Source: UBA5336 sp038745855
GTDB lineage: Bacteria; Pseudomonadota; Alphaproteobacteria; Caulobacterales; Hyphomonadaceae
Direction of reading: 5' to 3'
Length of the DNA stretch: 40,667 nucleotides
Assembly: GCA_038745855.1 (NCBI GenBank)
Contig: JBCDLC010000030.1
Span: 1 to 40,667, forward strand
The translations under genes were made by a program, and so were the position numbers. Positions 40,383-40,667 of this stretch are shown here, one piece after another (positions within the stretch are counted from its first letter, which is position 1; every line of letters begins with the position of its first letter). A model generated the notes under the pieces. It saw nothing but the letters and a program-made list of their open reading frames with translations, was not told the DNA's origin and did no database searches.

Positions 40383-40667
40383 GGGCCACGATACTGTCTC
40401 TCGAAGGGTAGATGACGTTGCCTTTTGAAGTCGCTCACGGCGCGCTCCGCTACGCGATGGATCGGGTTTTGGCCTTGCGACGCGTTGCGTCGGGACAGGG
40501 CGCTGAATTTTGGGTGGGATGTGGCGGCTTTTTGTTTTTGCCAGCAGGTTTGGCCGCCGGGGCGGGTGCCGCGTCGGTTGTTGGGTTGGGTTTTGCCGTC
40601 TTTTGGATGGGGCTGGTCAGATGTGGGGAAGGGGGAGGCCTGCGCTGAGGTAGGTGGCGCGGCGGCG
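40383..40667. other. Right-edge intergenic stretch, no supported gene
   Basis: A short plus-strand frame (40412-40648) and an open minus-strand frame from the edge to 40379 both have untypical composition and no recognisable product. The stretch contains a small hairpin (CGACGC/GCGTCG around 40487) and the inverted partner (40439-40462) of the 24-base sequence seen at 854-877. Confidence 0.4.

Noticed and set aside
40412..40648. A 78-codon plus-strand frame at the right edge, and an open minus-strand frame through the same bases
   Set aside because: Codon use is untypical of this genome, products match nothing I recognise, and the sequence contains a dispersed repeat; neither can be supported.

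Overview
The window is GC-rich, densely packed DNA from an alphaproteobacterium. Two large TonB-dependent receptors, hmuTUV-type heme import genes, a Fur that lacks the zinc-site cysteines of the E. coli protein, and a marine-type RTX protein point to the Caulobacterales/Hyphomonadaceae/Parvularculaceae side of the class. That placement is inference from gene content. No rRNA, tRNA, CRISPR array, insertion sequence or phage gene was seen.

Left edge to 5 kb: an uncharacterised gene running off the window (minus strand), then trigger factor (tig) and a large modular RTX protein, both minus strand.

5.2-14.9 kb is the core of the window, a heme acquisition locus. A plus-strand operon holds a 67-residue membrane protein and hmuT-hmuU-hmuV. 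It converges on a minus-strand operon holding an outer-membrane heme-type receptor, exbB, two exbD genes, tonB and an IsdG-type heme monooxygenase. A HugZ-type heme oxygenase gene diverges from the receptor. The parts form a full route: outer-membrane uptake, dedicated energising complex, periplasmic binding, ABC import, and two unrelated heme-degrading enzymes. The second ExbD has Asn where the proton-conducting Asp is expected, and ExbB has Val where a conserved Glu is expected.

14.8-20.7 kb: a methyltransferase and a membrane protein, then a second iron cluster with a pseudoazurin lipoprotein, a HutX-like heme carrier, a PiuC-like Fe(II)/2-oxoglutarate hydroxylase, a divergently transcribed unknown lipoprotein, and fur. 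Palindromes of the form TGCRA-N5-TYGCA lie before hmu, between receptor and hugZ (one mismatch), and between the hydroxylase and the lipoprotein. I read them as candidate Fur boxes tying the locus into one regulon.

20.8-28.6 kb, all minus strand: a fused two-ATPase peptide-type ABC protein without permease partners, a CsgG/TolB-like lipoprotein in an operon with an exported caspase-PDZ protein, a Gfo/Idh/MocA oxidoreductase, dapF, a small membrane protein, and an exported protein with eight 23-residue repeats plus a peptidoglycan-binding domain, ending in a clear terminator.

29-40.4 kb: purB, a small membrane protein, a D-2-hydroxyacid dehydrogenase-type flavoprotein followed closely by an RluE-like pseudouridine synthase, a Baeyer-Villiger-type monooxygenase, a 971-residue TonB-dependent receptor with promoter and terminator, a TPR/2-oxoglutarate oxygenase protein, and a methyltransferase. 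The last 285 bases hold no gene I can support.
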